Shown here piece by piece: positions 28,744 through 37,796 of a stretch of 64,000 bases of DNA; position 1 is the first letter of the stretch; every line of letters starts with the position of its first letter. The stretch comes from Shewanella sp. HN-41 (GTDB taxonomy: Bacteria > Pseudomonadota > Gammaproteobacteria > Enterobacterales > Shewanellaceae): NCBI RefSeq assembly GCF_000217915.1, contig NZ_AFOZ01000042.1, positions 1-64,000 of the forward strand, in the 5' to 3' direction. The translations under genes and the position numbers were made by a program. The notes under the pieces were generated by a model that saw only the letters and a program-made list of their open reading frames with translations, searched no databases and was not told where the DNA came from.

Positions 28744-29580
28744 ATGATAACACCAGGACTCGATCAAGAATTGCAGCAACTGCAGGGCGTCTACCAATTG
28801 ATCACCGAATTTTTAGTCAATTATAGTTTCCAGTTAGTCGGTGCGGCGCTGATCTTTTTATTGGGTCTTTGGCTCGCCAGTAAAGTGTCCCGCTTAGTCG
28901 CTAAACAGTTCGAAAAACACAATATCGATATCACCCTCAGTAACTTCGTCAGTAATCTTATCCGTATCCTGATCATCGTCATGGTGGCCATTATCGCCCT
29001 TGGCAAAATCGGCATCAGCGTCACCCCCATGGTAGCGGCAATCGGTGCGGCCTCCCTCGGCGCGGGCCTCGCCTTACAGGGCATGCTGTCGAACTATGCA
29101 GCGGGTGTTACCATTATTGTGACTCGACCTTTTGTGGTGGGTAATACGATTGAAATCAAAGGCGAAAGCGGCGTCGTTAAGCGTATTCACTTAGGCATGA
29201 CCATACTAACCAATGAGGAAGGAGAACAAATTAGCATCCCCAATAAGCATATCGTCGGTGAGATCCTGCATAACTCCTTCAGTAATAAGCTGGTCGAAAC
29301 CCAATTTAACTTGAGCTACAACAACGACCCAGAAGCGGCGATAACCTTAATCACTGAACTGTTGAGCCAAAATCCCAATGTTAGTCAAGACACTACGCCT
29401 AATATCGGCATCAATGGCTTTAATGCCATCGGCATTGAGATTGGTGTGCGTTACTGGGTGCCGACCCAAAGCTACTTTCAGCATAAATATAAGATTAATC
29501 TAGCCATGTATAACGCCCTCAAACAGGCTGGTATCGAGATGGCTTGCCCTGTGCGGGAAATTCATTTGCAAGAAAAGTAA
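28744..29580 (+). CDS. mscS: Small-conductance mechanosensitive channel MscS
   Basis: 278-residue inner-membrane channel (E. coli 286). Three membrane helices lie at about 25-45, 70-90 and 95-128; the pore-lining TM3 has the Gly/Ala-rich pattern AAIGAASLGAGLALQGML. A cytoplasmic beta domain and alpha/beta vestibule follow. It releases solutes on osmotic downshock. The next gene starts about 118 bp later. Confidence 0.93.
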   Translation: MITPGLDQELQQLQGVYQLITEFLVNYSFQLVGAALIFLLGLWLASKVSRLVAKQFEKHNIDITLSNFVSNLIRILIIVMVAIIALGKIGISVTPMVAAIGAASLGAGLALQGMLSNYAAGVTIIVTRPFVVGNTIEIKGESGVVKRIHLGMTILTNEEGEQISIPNKHIVGEILHNSFSNKLVETQFNLSYNNDPEAAITLITELLSQNPNVSQDTTPNIGINGFNAIGIEIGVRYWVPTQSYFQHKYKINLAMYNALKQAGIEMACPVREIHLQEK

Positions 29581-29698
29581 CCTCATCTACTGGGGCAATG
29601 GACTCGGCCATCCGCCCCGCGTCTCCCACAGTAAACTTGCATTTTTTGCGGGAACCACGTTTACTGTGCTGCCAAAATATCAATAGTGAAGGAATACT

Positions 29699-31237
29699 AT
29701 GTTGTTGATACTTATCATTATAGCCTTTGTCGTACTGTTTATTCTTTTTGCCAAATACCAAAAAAAGAAGATACAAGCCGAAGCGCTTGCCGCTGGAGAA
29801 CCTTCGGCGCTGCTCAATCACGGACTCACATTAATCAATCAGGGCGAAGTCAATTCAGGCCTAGACTATATTCAACGGGCCGTCGATAAGGGCTTAGCCG
29901 TTGCCGCCATTGCCATGGCTGAACTGTATTCGGGCCGATTCCCACAGGTGCCCGCCGATCCCAAGGCGTCTGAATATTGGTATCGAAAAGCCGCCGAGAT
30001 CGATCCGCAATATTTACCCATGCTCACCCTGACTAGCTTGGTCGCCACTGAGGCGCAAACACCCGAGCAATTGCTTGAGCAGGTAGAACAGCTCAAAACC
30101 AGTGCTGAAGCGGGGCAAGTCGAGTTTCAATATGAGCTCGCCTATTTGTATCTCAGACAACCCTTTCTCGATCCCGATGCAAGTCAAGCCATTTATTGGT
30201 TTGAAAAGGCCGCCGCCCAAGGAAACCAAGATGCCTATTACCACTTAGGAACTCTCTATTGGCACGATGAACGCGTCACTTCGGACTATAGCAAAGCACG
30301 GGAATACTTTGAGAAAGCCGTCGTCGCCGGTGATGAATTAGCGAAGGATAATTTAGGCCATATGCTGGCCGCAGGCCAAGGCGGCCCTAAGGATCTCGTT
30401 CGCGCCGAAGCCCTACTCAGCGACTATGCCGCAGAAGACGATTTCCGCCAGTATTACCTAGGCAAACGTTTCCTCTACGGTGAAGATTTTGCCATCGACT
30501 ATGGCAAGGCTCGCCATTGGTTAGAAAAAACCTGCGCCGCTGACAATGTTTTTGCTAAGTTAGCGCTGGCACACCTTAAGCTACTCGACCCACAATCGGA
30601 TAACGACTATCAACAGGCAAGGACTGAGTTCGAGGCTCTGGCACCCCAGTGGCAAGAGGAAGCCCTATTCGGCCTAGGAAAAATCTACGAAGAAGGCTTA
30701 GGCGTCTCACGCCAACCGATTAAAGCCTTAATGTATTACCAACTGGCCGCCATGAGCCATAACACAGACTATCGGGCCGCATACGAGAAGCTCGGCAAAC
30801 GCTTAGGCACCTTAGAGATCCGTGAAGCGCAGAGCCTATGTAATAACTTTCTGCATCAACATCCCATCCCCGATGAGCAGCAAGCTTATTACTACTTTAA
30901 TCAAGCGGAACTCTGCCGCAAGGGTGAACACCCTAGCCGCGAAGCGCTGCAAACCGCTGAGACTTGGTACCGCAAATCCGCCGACTTGGGTAGTCAAGAT
31001 GCCATGCAAGCCATTGTTGAGATTAATCGCCATGGGTCGATAGATAAGCCCGTACAGGCTGTTATTTGGTCGAGCATACTGCTACGCAACTTTGGCAAAT
31101 ATGGGATGAATAGTGATCAGCTTTTGTATCAACAACAGGCCCAATCCCGCTTAACGGAATCCGAGTTGTTGTATGCCCAAAGCGAAATCGAACGCATTGA
31201 GTCCCAGCTAACGCCTTATTTAGAAAAGGATAACTAG
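29699..31237 (+). CDS. Sel1/TPR-repeat protein with N-terminal membrane anchor
   Basis: 512 residues. A membrane helix (about 2-19) is followed by charged residues and then multiple Sel1-like repeats (about 35-490) with the recurrent A...Y.KAA..G...A pattern, for example IYWFEKAAAQGNQDAYYHLG. It should be a helical solenoid used as a protein scaffold. Partner unknown. It follows mscS on the same strand but with a gap long enough for its own promoter. Confidence 0.8.
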   Translation: MLLILIIIAFVVLFILFAKYQKKKIQAEALAAGEPSALLNHGLTLINQGEVNSGLDYIQRAVDKGLAVAAIAMAELYSGRFPQVPADPKASEYWYRKAAEIDPQYLPMLTLTSLVATEAQTPEQLLEQVEQLKTSAEAGQVEFQYELAYLYLRQPFLDPDASQAIYWFEKAAAQGNQDAYYHLGTLYWHDERVTSDYSKAREYFEKAVVAGDELAKDNLGHMLAAGQGGPKDLVRAEALLSDYAAEDDFRQYYLGKRFLYGEDFAIDYGKARHWLEKTCAADNVFAKLALAHLKLLDPQSDNDYQQARTEFEALAPQWQEEALFGLGKIYEEGLGVSRQPIKALMYYQLAAMSHNTDYRAAYEKLGKRLGTLEIREAQSLCNNFLHQHPIPDEQQAYYYFNQAELCRKGEHPSREALQTAETWYRKSADLGSQDAMQAIVEINRHGSIDKPVQAVIWSSILLRNFGKYGMNSDQLLYQQQAQSRLTESELLYAQSEIERIESQLTPYLEKDN

Positions 31238-31378
31238 CGGCAAAACGAGCATAAGGTTTGCTCAATACTGATTGGCCAAACCTTTGTCTATCAAGCAAAG
31301 TTATATTTAAACGCTACACTCTATTAAGCAAGTTTTAGCATTGCCCACCGATATAGGTGATCACCCAAGGCTAACGAT

Positions 31379-32155
31379 ATGAGAGTCATCCCGTTTATTC
31401 TCTTTGCCTATTTGCTTATCTCAAAGGCTCAGGCTGACACTGTCCTCCCTGTGTGGCAAGCCCATTGCCGTGACAGACATCCCGTCATCTATTTTGAAAA
31501 TGAGCAATGTAAAGGCCCTGGTGCCTTAGTCATCAATCAGGTTATCAATCGCCTAGGACATCAAATCAACTGGAGCAATGTGCCATGGGCACGTACCATA
31601 AAAGTGGCAGAAACAGGGCAAGTTGATCTCATTCCAATTCATTCGATGACATCTGAACGCAGTCAGTTTCTCCATCCGATGCTCCTTGGATATAATAGGC
31701 GTTATGTGCATTACTATGCCCTATCCACTTCTCCAATCCATGTCACTCATTTTGAGGAGTTAAAGCCCTATGTTATCGGAGCCATAAGAGGCACCTTTTA
31801 CAGCCATCAATTTAATAACTACAAATCACAACTCAAGGTCACATTTGTTAATAATCATCAGCAGTTAATAAAAATGCTAAAGGCTGGACGTATTGATTTA
31901 GCAATAACCTCTGAGCTTAATGAATTGCACACATTTGCGGGAAACGCGCAATTTAAAGCAATGGATTATACCGATATCAGCTTAAACGGCCGCTTCTTCA
32001 GCATCCCACGACAATCACCACTGCACAAATACGCTAAACAAGTTGAATTGATCGTTGATGATATGCGCAGCTCGGGGGAAATCACTCGACTATTTGAGTC
32101 CTATGACGTTGACCCGCCTATCAATCAACATGATTTAGCCACAACATCTAACTAA
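31379..32155 (+). CDS. Periplasmic solute-binding-like protein (SBP_bac_3 family)
   Basis: 258 residues with a signal peptide (about 1-19, ending AQA/DT). The two-lobe binding-protein pattern is visible: VPWARTIKVAETGQVDLIP in lobe one and MLKAGRIDLAITSE in lobe two. No ABC permease or ATPase gene is adjacent, as for many orphan Shewanella members of this family. Ligand unknown; an amino-acid-like solute or a sensory role is possible. Confidence 0.75.
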   Translation: MRVIPFILFAYLLISKAQADTVLPVWQAHCRDRHPVIYFENEQCKGPGALVINQVINRLGHQINWSNVPWARTIKVAETGQVDLIPIHSMTSERSQFLHPMLLGYNRRYVHYYALSTSPIHVTHFEELKPYVIGAIRGTFYSHQFNNYKSQLKVTFVNNHQQLIKMLKAGRIDLAITSELNELHTFAGNAQFKAMDYTDISLNGRFFSIPRQSPLHKYAKQVELIVDDMRSSGEITRLFESYDVDPPINQHDLATTSN

Positions 32156-32303
32156 GAAGCTGTTTGGGTCATCGGATGCCGCAGCACTGTTGCCAGCGTT
32201 GGCACAACGGTTTGATGGAATGGGTGATGTGATTGCCCTTGAAAACCTTGTCGCTGCGGCAACTTTAAATAGCAAGCAATCCATCAAGTTTAAACGCCTT
32301 TAA
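32139..32303 (+). pseudogene. Possible C-terminal remnant of an unidentified gene
   Basis: An open stretch of 54 codons without a good start overlaps the end of the preceding gene in another frame. From about 32160 it reads like protein (LFGSSDAAALLPALAQRF..., ending KQSIKFKRL and TAA). Codon use looks like neighbouring genes. I do not recognise the family; it may be the tail of a deleted gene or chance. Confidence 0.3.
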
Positions 32304-32491
32304 TCGAGTCAAATTATTCAGAGTTACTACTTTAGATATAGTAAATTTTACAAAGTGTTAACTCGATCACTGTCCATTTTTTGCCCTTTTCTTCCCAAAA
32401 CCCACCTTGCTACATAACAAGCTAATTTAGCTTTAAAAACAACCCTTTGTTTTTAAAAATGTAAATTCATCCCAACACAACTCCGCAACCA

Positions 32492-32536
32492 ATCAATTAG
32501 ATTTTTATCAATGAAATTTTTATCAATTAGATTTTT
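32492..32536. repeat. Three tandem 15-bp repeats
   Basis: Units ATCAATTAGATTTTT, ATCAATGAAATTTTT and ATCAATTAGATTTTT follow each other without gaps; the first and third are identical. They sit six bases before the palindrome at 32543. Confidence 0.85.
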
Positions 32537-32542
32537 TTAATA

Positions 32543-32557
32543 GAGGTGATACACCTC
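32543..32557. promoter_or_regulatory. Candidate operator GAGGTGATACACCTC
   Basis: Perfect inverted repeat, GAGGTG-ATA-CACCTC. Its right 12 bases, GTGATACACCTC, recur exactly in the intergenic region between the TtrS-like and TtrR-like genes (43590-43601). This is the best candidate site for that regulator in the window. Confidence 0.5.
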
Positions 32558-32659
32558 AAATAAACATCCAATCATCTTTGATAAATTTATTCACAAGGTG
32601 GGAGCAATAGATACATTCCACCAACAAAGTCATGTGAGTGACAATTAAGAAAGGATGAG

Positions 32660-32989
32660 ATGATGAAAATTTCAACTAAGATCGCAATCGCCGTCGCGCT
32701 AATCAGTAGTCTAGGCCTCCAAGCCTATGCCGCCGAAGGGGGAAATCCTAAAAAGGGTAAACACCTGTATAAAAAAGAATGTAAAGCCTGCCACAGCCAA
32801 GCAGGTGAAGGCGGAGAGCTGACCCCAATGAGTAAAACCATGAGCCAGTGGGATCGCTTCTTCGATAAAGATAAGCACAAACTCAAACCTGAGGTATTCA
32901 ACGGCTTCACAGAACAAGATCTCAAAGATATACAGCAATTCCTGTATGACCATGCCGCCGACTCGGAGCAACCGCAAACCTGCGGTTAA
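32660..32989 (+). CDS. Periplasmic monoheme c-type cytochrome
   Basis: 109 residues with a signal peptide (about 1-24, ending AYA/AE) and one heme motif, CKACH, near residues 41-45. The domain (NPKKGKHLYKKECKACHSQ, then a TMSQWDRFF helix) is a class I-like cytochrome of a small family. It is first in an operon with the DUF3373 porin and Otr, so it probably carries electrons to Otr or to a terminal acceptor. In S. oneidensis I recall the same three-gene order. Confidence 0.85.
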   Translation: MMKISTKIAIAVALISSLGLQAYAAEGGNPKKGKHLYKKECKACHSQAGEGGELTPMSKTMSQWDRFFDKDKHKLKPEVFNGFTEQDLKDIQQFLYDHAADSEQPQTCG

Positions 32990-33165
32990 TCGTTACCGAG
33001 CCTAAATCAAGGGAATAACCGCAGGCCTGCAACTGCAAGTTAACCCATTGAGATAAAACCAAAGCCCGATAAGAGAAAATGGGGAGAACACCTCAGGGCC
33101 TCCTGTTGGGTAAATTTGGCACTCGGCCTGAGTCGGTGCCAGCGGAACACTCAGGGAGAAACCCT

Positions 33166-34896
33166 ATGCGTACACCTACACTCATTTCGATATTGGTTGC
33201 TAATGCGCTGTTTATGTCCGGCCAAGCCTTTGCCGCGGCCAATGAAGTACAAGCTGACACGCAAAAAATGACCGAGCTAAAACAACAGCTCGCCGATATC
33301 ACAGAACAACTCGATGAACTCAATAGCCGAGTCGATAAAACCGAACGGCACACGTCTTTAGACCGCCTTGAAATCACTGGCGACTTTAGAACCAAGGCCC
33401 ACTCACTGCATTACCGTGACGTGGTTTGGAACCCAGCGATTAAGGTTAACTTCAATGACTTTGGCGCCAAAGCCATGTCCGGTGTCTTTGGGATGCCAAA
33501 CGATCCTAACTCGCCACTCGGACAGATGATGCAAGCCAATCCCGATCTGGCCGCCGCCTTCCAAAATGGCATGTTGCAGGGGGTGATGCCCTATGTGCTA
33601 GCCCCTCAGCAGATACAAGATATTGATAACGATATTTTTTATACCACTCGCCTACGGTTAAATCTTAAGGCCAAGGTATGGGATAACGTCAGCTTTGCTG
33701 GTCGCCTGAGCATGTATAAAAACTGGGGCGACTCCACTGGCGTACAAGTGTTCGACTCCTGGCGGTCATTCACTATGGATGGCACCAGCAGCGGCAACAC
33801 CAGTGGCGACTGGTTAAGGGTCGAACGTGCCTATTTCGATTGGAAAAACATCAATGGTTCAGAGTTTTATCTCTCGATTGGCCGTCGCCCATCCACCTAT
33901 GGCCCACCAACCCACTACCGTGAAAACGAACTCCGTGGCGGTACACCTTCAGGCCATTTAGTTAACTTTAACTTCGATGGCGCCACCTTAGGTTACAACC
34001 TAGGGGAAATCACTGGAGTGGAAGGACAAGTGGTTCGCTTCTGTTATGGCCAAGGTTTTGAATCCCAATGGGGCAATGGCGAAATGTTTGGTGACATAGT
34101 CACCAAAGATACCCACCTCGGCGGTTTTAATATCGATGCCATCAATGACGGTACTAACTTCCTGCAATTTACCCTGTTTGGCGCTAAAGACGTAAATGAC
34201 GGCTTTAAGGGCACTATGGCCTTCCCGACCCAGCTCGCAGGTATTTTTGCCCCAACCATGTACCAAGATATGCAAAAGTTCGACAACTTTAACTTTGTCA
34301 CCCGTGTACAACCCAGCGGTGTGATCGGCGACATGTATCTAGGTGGAATTGGCTTTGCTAGGGAAGAAGCCAACGATATCAAATGGTTCGCTTCACTCGG
34401 TTGGACTCGCGCAGAACCTAACGGTAACGCCGGCATGTTCGGTGGCATGTTGTCCGATGCCGTCTTTGAAGCTGAGCTCAACAGCACGGGCACCGAAATC
34501 ATCATGGTGCCTAAGACCAGCGATGATACTGACACCAAAGACGGTTATGGCATCTATGTGGGTATCCAAATCCCTGCCCCCTTCGGCAAGTTCGGTTTGG
34601 AATATAACTATGGATCCGAGTATTGGACGCCCTTTACCCAAGCGCAGGACGACCCTATTGGCAGTAAATTAGCTACCCGTGGCCACGTCGGCGAAGCCTA
34701 TTACATCTTTGATATTAATCCAAAAATGTTTATCAAACTTGCAGGGCTCTACTATGACTTCGAATACACAGGTAGCGGCACACCTGTAGGTGCACCGCAA
34801 AAAATCGATGATGTACTCGCGGGTTCGGCTTACTCCATGCTGCCCGTGGTCGATAAGGCCTTCGATGTGAACGCCTCACTGACCATTAACTTCTAA
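33166..34896 (+). CDS. DUF3373-family outer-membrane porin-like protein
   Basis: 576 residues from the ATG at 33166, chosen because an AGGGAG ribosome binding site precedes it and a signal peptide (MRTPTLISILVANALFMSGQ..., ending AFA/AA) follows; the ATG 29 codons upstream would bury that signal. A coiled-coil segment (about 30-65) leads to a long aromatic-rich beta-barrel with alternating polar/hydrophobic strands, ending SLTINF with terminal Phe. DUF3373 proteins are putative porins often found near multiheme cytochromes. A role in passing substrate or housing an electron conduit is inference. Confidence 0.82.
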   Translation: MRTPTLISILVANALFMSGQAFAAANEVQADTQKMTELKQQLADITEQLDELNSRVDKTERHTSLDRLEITGDFRTKAHSLHYRDVVWNPAIKVNFNDFGAKAMSGVFGMPNDPNSPLGQMMQANPDLAAAFQNGMLQGVMPYVLAPQQIQDIDNDIFYTTRLRLNLKAKVWDNVSFAGRLSMYKNWGDSTGVQVFDSWRSFTMDGTSSGNTSGDWLRVERAYFDWKNINGSEFYLSIGRRPSTYGPPTHYRENELRGGTPSGHLVNFNFDGATLGYNLGEITGVEGQVVRFCYGQGFESQWGNGEMFGDIVTKDTHLGGFNIDAINDGTNFLQFTLFGAKDVNDGFKGTMAFPTQLAGIFAPTMYQDMQKFDNFNFVTRVQPSGVIGDMYLGGIGFAREEANDIKWFASLGWTRAEPNGNAGMFGGMLSDAVFEAELNSTGTEIIMVPKTSDDTDTKDGYGIYVGIQIPAPFGKFGLEYNYGSEYWTPFTQAQDDPIGSKLATRGHVGEAYYIFDINPKMFIKLAGLYYDFEYTGSGTPVGAPQKIDDVLAGSAYSMLPVVDKAFDVNASLTINF

Positions 34897-34950
34897 TCCG
34901 TATAGATAAAAGCTATCAGCCCTCGGTCAAGCCGAGGGCGGGAGTACAAA

Positions 34951-36339
34951 ATGAAAAGACTCTTACTTATTGCCTTGGCGGGCATAACATTACAAACCTA
35001 TGCCGCCAATCCCCATAAAGACGCACTAAAAGGCCCTTTTACCACAGGCTCTGAAGTCACCACACAATGCTTAGTTTGCCACGAAGACCAAGCGACAGAT
35101 GTGATGAAAACCTCCCACTGGACTTGGGAGTTAGCACAGAAACTCCCCGATAGAATAGTGCTGCGGGGTAAGAAGAACAGTATTAACAACTTCTGCGTGT
35201 CGATTGCGAGCAACGAGCCCCGCTGCACTAGCTGTCACGCTGGCTATGGTTGGAAAGACAACAATTTTGACTTTAAAGATAAAACCAAAGTCGATTGCCT
35301 AGTTTGCCATGACACCACAGGCACTTACGTTAAAGATCCCGCTGGAGCAGGGGAACCTATGGCAAAACTCGACCTCACTAAAATCGCCCAAAACGTGGGT
35401 GCTCCCGTGCGGGATAACTGCGGTAGTTGCCACTTCTACGGTGGTGGCGGTGACGCGGTAAAACATGGGGATCTTGATTCTTCCATGTCTTACCCAGACA
35501 AAGCGACCGATGTGCATATGGATAGCGATGGCAATGATTTCCAATGTCAAAACTGCCACACCACAGAGAAGCACATGATATCGGGTAATGCTATGGGTGT
35601 TTCACCCGGTGGCGTCGACCATATTGGCTGTGAAAATTGCCATGAATCAGCGCCCCACGCGAACAAAAAGCTCAATACCCATACTGCAACAGTTGCCTGT
35701 CAAACCTGTCATATCCCCTATTTTGCCAAAAATGAACCCACCAAGATGCGCTGGGATTGGTCTACGGCGGGGGATGATAAACCTGAAACTATTGATCAAT
35801 ATGGCAAACACACCTACCAGAAGAAAAAGGGTGACTTTGTATGGGAAAAAATGGTGCCGCCACAATACGCTTGGTACAACGGCACTGCCAACGCCTATAT
35901 GGCGGGTGACAAAATGGACCCCAATGCAGTCACTAAACTCACCTACCCAATGGGTGACATTAACGATACCAAAGCCAAAATCTACCCCTTTAAAGTGCAC
36001 ACGGGTAAGCAGATTTACGACAAGAAACTCAATATCTTTATCACCCCAAAAACCTATGGTAAAGGGGGCTACTGGAGCGAGTTTGATTGGAACTTAGCCG
36101 CAAAACTGGGTATGGAAGCCAATTCAACTATGTTGGAAAAAGGCATCAAATACAGTGGCGAATATGGCTTTGCCGCAACCGAAATGTGGTGGAGGATCAA
36201 CCATATGGTGTCGCCTAAGGAGCAAGCGCTTAACTGTAATGACTGCCACAACAAAGGCACTCGCCTCGATTGGCAAGCCTTGGGGTATCAAGGCGACCCA
36301 ATGAAAAACAAGCAAGGCCCTAAACATAAACAACCTTAA
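34951..36339 (+). CDS. otr: Octaheme tetrathionate reductase Otr
   Basis: Periplasmic octaheme cytochrome of 462 residues. The signal peptide ends near residue 18 (TYA/AN). Eight CxxCH motifs start at Cys40, 92, 116, 157, 199, 227, 250 and 429. Lys171 lies between hemes 4 and 5 at about mature position 153, where I recall the lysine that ligates the active-site heme in the S. oneidensis crystal structure. The purified enzyme reduces tetrathionate, nitrite and hydroxylamine; its role in the cell is not settled. Third gene of the operon, with its own terminator. Confidence 0.95.
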   Translation: MKRLLLIALAGITLQTYAANPHKDALKGPFTTGSEVTTQCLVCHEDQATDVMKTSHWTWELAQKLPDRIVLRGKKNSINNFCVSIASNEPRCTSCHAGYGWKDNNFDFKDKTKVDCLVCHDTTGTYVKDPAGAGEPMAKLDLTKIAQNVGAPVRDNCGSCHFYGGGGDAVKHGDLDSSMSYPDKATDVHMDSDGNDFQCQNCHTTEKHMISGNAMGVSPGGVDHIGCENCHESAPHANKKLNTHTATVACQTCHIPYFAKNEPTKMRWDWSTAGDDKPETIDQYGKHTYQKKKGDFVWEKMVPPQYAWYNGTANAYMAGDKMDPNAVTKLTYPMGDINDTKAKIYPFKVHTGKQIYDKKLNIFITPKTYGKGGYWSEFDWNLAAKLGMEANSTMLEKGIKYSGEYGFAATEMWWRINHMVSPKEQALNCNDCHNKGTRLDWQALGYQGDPMKNKQGPKHKQP

Positions 36340-36364
36340 TTAACCCGTTTCCTGCAATACCTTT

Positions 36365-36396
36365 GAGATCTTAGTGTTTCACTAAGATCTCTTTTT
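36365..36396 (+). terminator. Terminator of the cytochrome-porin-otr operon
   Basis: Stem GAGATCTTAGTG / CACTAAGATCTC with loop TTT followed by TTTTT, about 25 bp after the otr stop codon. Confidence 0.9.
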
Positions 36397-36563
36397 ATGT
36401 TGTCGCATGCTGACACAAATGCAGACAATTAGACTCAGCGATTCCTCTGCCTTGCCCCAGTTTGTCTCACTGGGTAACGCCACACGGCAGTTTGACTCTG
36501 TCTATCACCAAAATCATCTGATTTTTATGGCATTTATTTTGCCTAATCAGGCAATGTTCAATT

Positions 36564-37736
36564 GTGGCAACCTCTATGACCGCGGGCAAAACCCCAACAC
36601 AGCACCCGACTCAACCGCTCAACCGTTTACTCGGTGAAACCAGTGGCGCCTTCGCCGACCTAGGCACTTTTTTACCCTTAGTCTTGGGCTTAATTGCCCT
36701 AAACCAATTTTCGCCCCAGGGGATATTTTTAGGCTTTGGCCTATTCGCGATATTAAGCGCCTTATTTTATCGCCGCCCGATCCCCGTCCAGCCCATGAAG
36801 GTCATCGCCGCCCTCGTGATCGCCCAAGGCTTAACCCCAGGAATGCTGCAAGCGAGTGCCATGTTGATGGGCATCATACTGTTAATTCTGGCGTTTAGCG
36901 GTGCCATCACTTGGCTCGCCAAACAATTATCCCAAGCCGTGAGTGTTGGTATCCAACTCGCCATTGGCCTGCAATTAATGTGGATGGGCACTAAGATGAT
37001 GAGCGATCTTTGGCTGCTCGGACTCGGCGCATTCGCCCTGCTTTTTGTGAGTAAATTCTTGCCATTACGCTACCTTGCTATGCCTCTGGTGATTGCGGCG
37101 GGCATGTTTTGGCAGGCTAATAGCCAAACCGAAATGGCCAGCAGCCTGAGCATTCCCGCCGTGAGCGCCTCGCTACACTTGGCTTGGCCGAGTCTGAACG
37201 AGTGGAGCTCGGCGGCGATTTTGCTGGTGCTGCCACAGCTCGCCCTCACCTTAACCAATGCGGTGATAGCCACCTCGGCAATGGCGCAGGAAAAATTCCC
37301 CGAAGACGCCGCTAAACTCACGCCTAAAAACTTGGCCATTAGCTCTGGGCTTGCCAACCTGTTACTCGCGCCTTTTGGTGCGGCGGCCATGTGCCACGGT
37401 GCGGGCGGCCTCGCGGTGCAATATCACTTTGGTGCGCGAACGCACCTCACGCCATTAATCTTCGGCGGCACTTGTGTTGTTATCGCCCTGTTTTGGGATG
37501 GCCAAATAGCTTGGTTGCTCGGGCTTATCCCTGTGGCAATTCTCGGCAGTTTGCTCTCCATCGGCGGTCTACAACTGGCGTGGTCAAAACGCCTCATCGA
37601 TGGTAAGCCCTTCTGTATCTTTGTGATCATCTCGACCGCTATGACGTGCCTTGCCATCAACGCCGCCGCAGGGTTGGCGGTAGGGATTATTCTCGAGCAG
37701 GGACGCCGTACTTGGGCCATGCTAGCCATGCGTTAA
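36564..37736 (+). CDS. MOT1/SulP-like molybdate or sulfate transporter
   Basis: Inner-membrane protein of 390 residues with about ten to twelve hydrophobic helices. The GAFADLGTFLPLVLGLIAL segment near residue 30 and PVQPMKVIAALVIAQG near 77 are the two signature regions of the MOT1 (putative sulfate/molybdate transporter) family. The ATG at 36576 is an alternative start. It sits after the Otr operon terminator and so is separately transcribed. Molybdate is the known substrate of MOT1 proteins in other organisms; sulfate cannot be excluded. Confidence 0.8.
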   Translation: MATSMTAGKTPTQHPTQPLNRLLGETSGAFADLGTFLPLVLGLIALNQFSPQGIFLGFGLFAILSALFYRRPIPVQPMKVIAALVIAQGLTPGMLQASAMLMGIILLILAFSGAITWLAKQLSQAVSVGIQLAIGLQLMWMGTKMMSDLWLLGLGAFALLFVSKFLPLRYLAMPLVIAAGMFWQANSQTEMASSLSIPAVSASLHLAWPSLNEWSSAAILLVLPQLALTLTNAVIATSAMAQEKFPEDAAKLTPKNLAISSGLANLLLAPFGAAAMCHGAGGLAVQYHFGARTHLTPLIFGGTCVVIALFWDGQIAWLLGLIPVAILGSLLSIGGLQLAWSKRLIDGKPFCIFVIISTAMTCLAINAAAGLAVGIILEQGRRTWAMLAMR

Positions 37737-37760
37737 ACACCGATATCTCCCTGAAAGTGA

Positions 37761-37790
37761 AAACCACAGCACATCTCAGTGCTGTGGTTT
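37761..37790. terminator. Bidirectional terminator between convergent genes
   Basis: Stem AAACCACAGCAC / GTGCTGTGGTTT with a six-base loop between the MOT1-like gene and the convergent deacetylase, flanked by A and T on the two sides. Confidence 0.85.
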
Positions 37791-37796
37791 TATCCC

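Larger units (their letters stand above)
32304..32659 (+). promoter_or_regulatory. Upstream region of the cytochrome-porin-otr operon
   Basis: A/T-rich 356-bp region without an ORF. It carries three tandem 15-bp repeats (32492-32536) and a 15-bp palindrome (32543-32557), about 100-170 bp before the first start codon. AAAGGATGAG just before the start codon serves as ribosome binding site. It is the natural promoter region of the respiration operon. Confidence 0.6.

Noticed and set aside
33079..33165. An upstream in-frame ATG extends the porin by 29 codons.
   Set aside because: It has no good ribosome binding site and would bury the signal peptide that starts at 33166 behind AGGGAG.
36407..36637. 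76-codon open frame before the MOT1-like gene.
   Set aside because: It overlaps the real gene out of frame, has no ribosome binding site and an unlikely composition.
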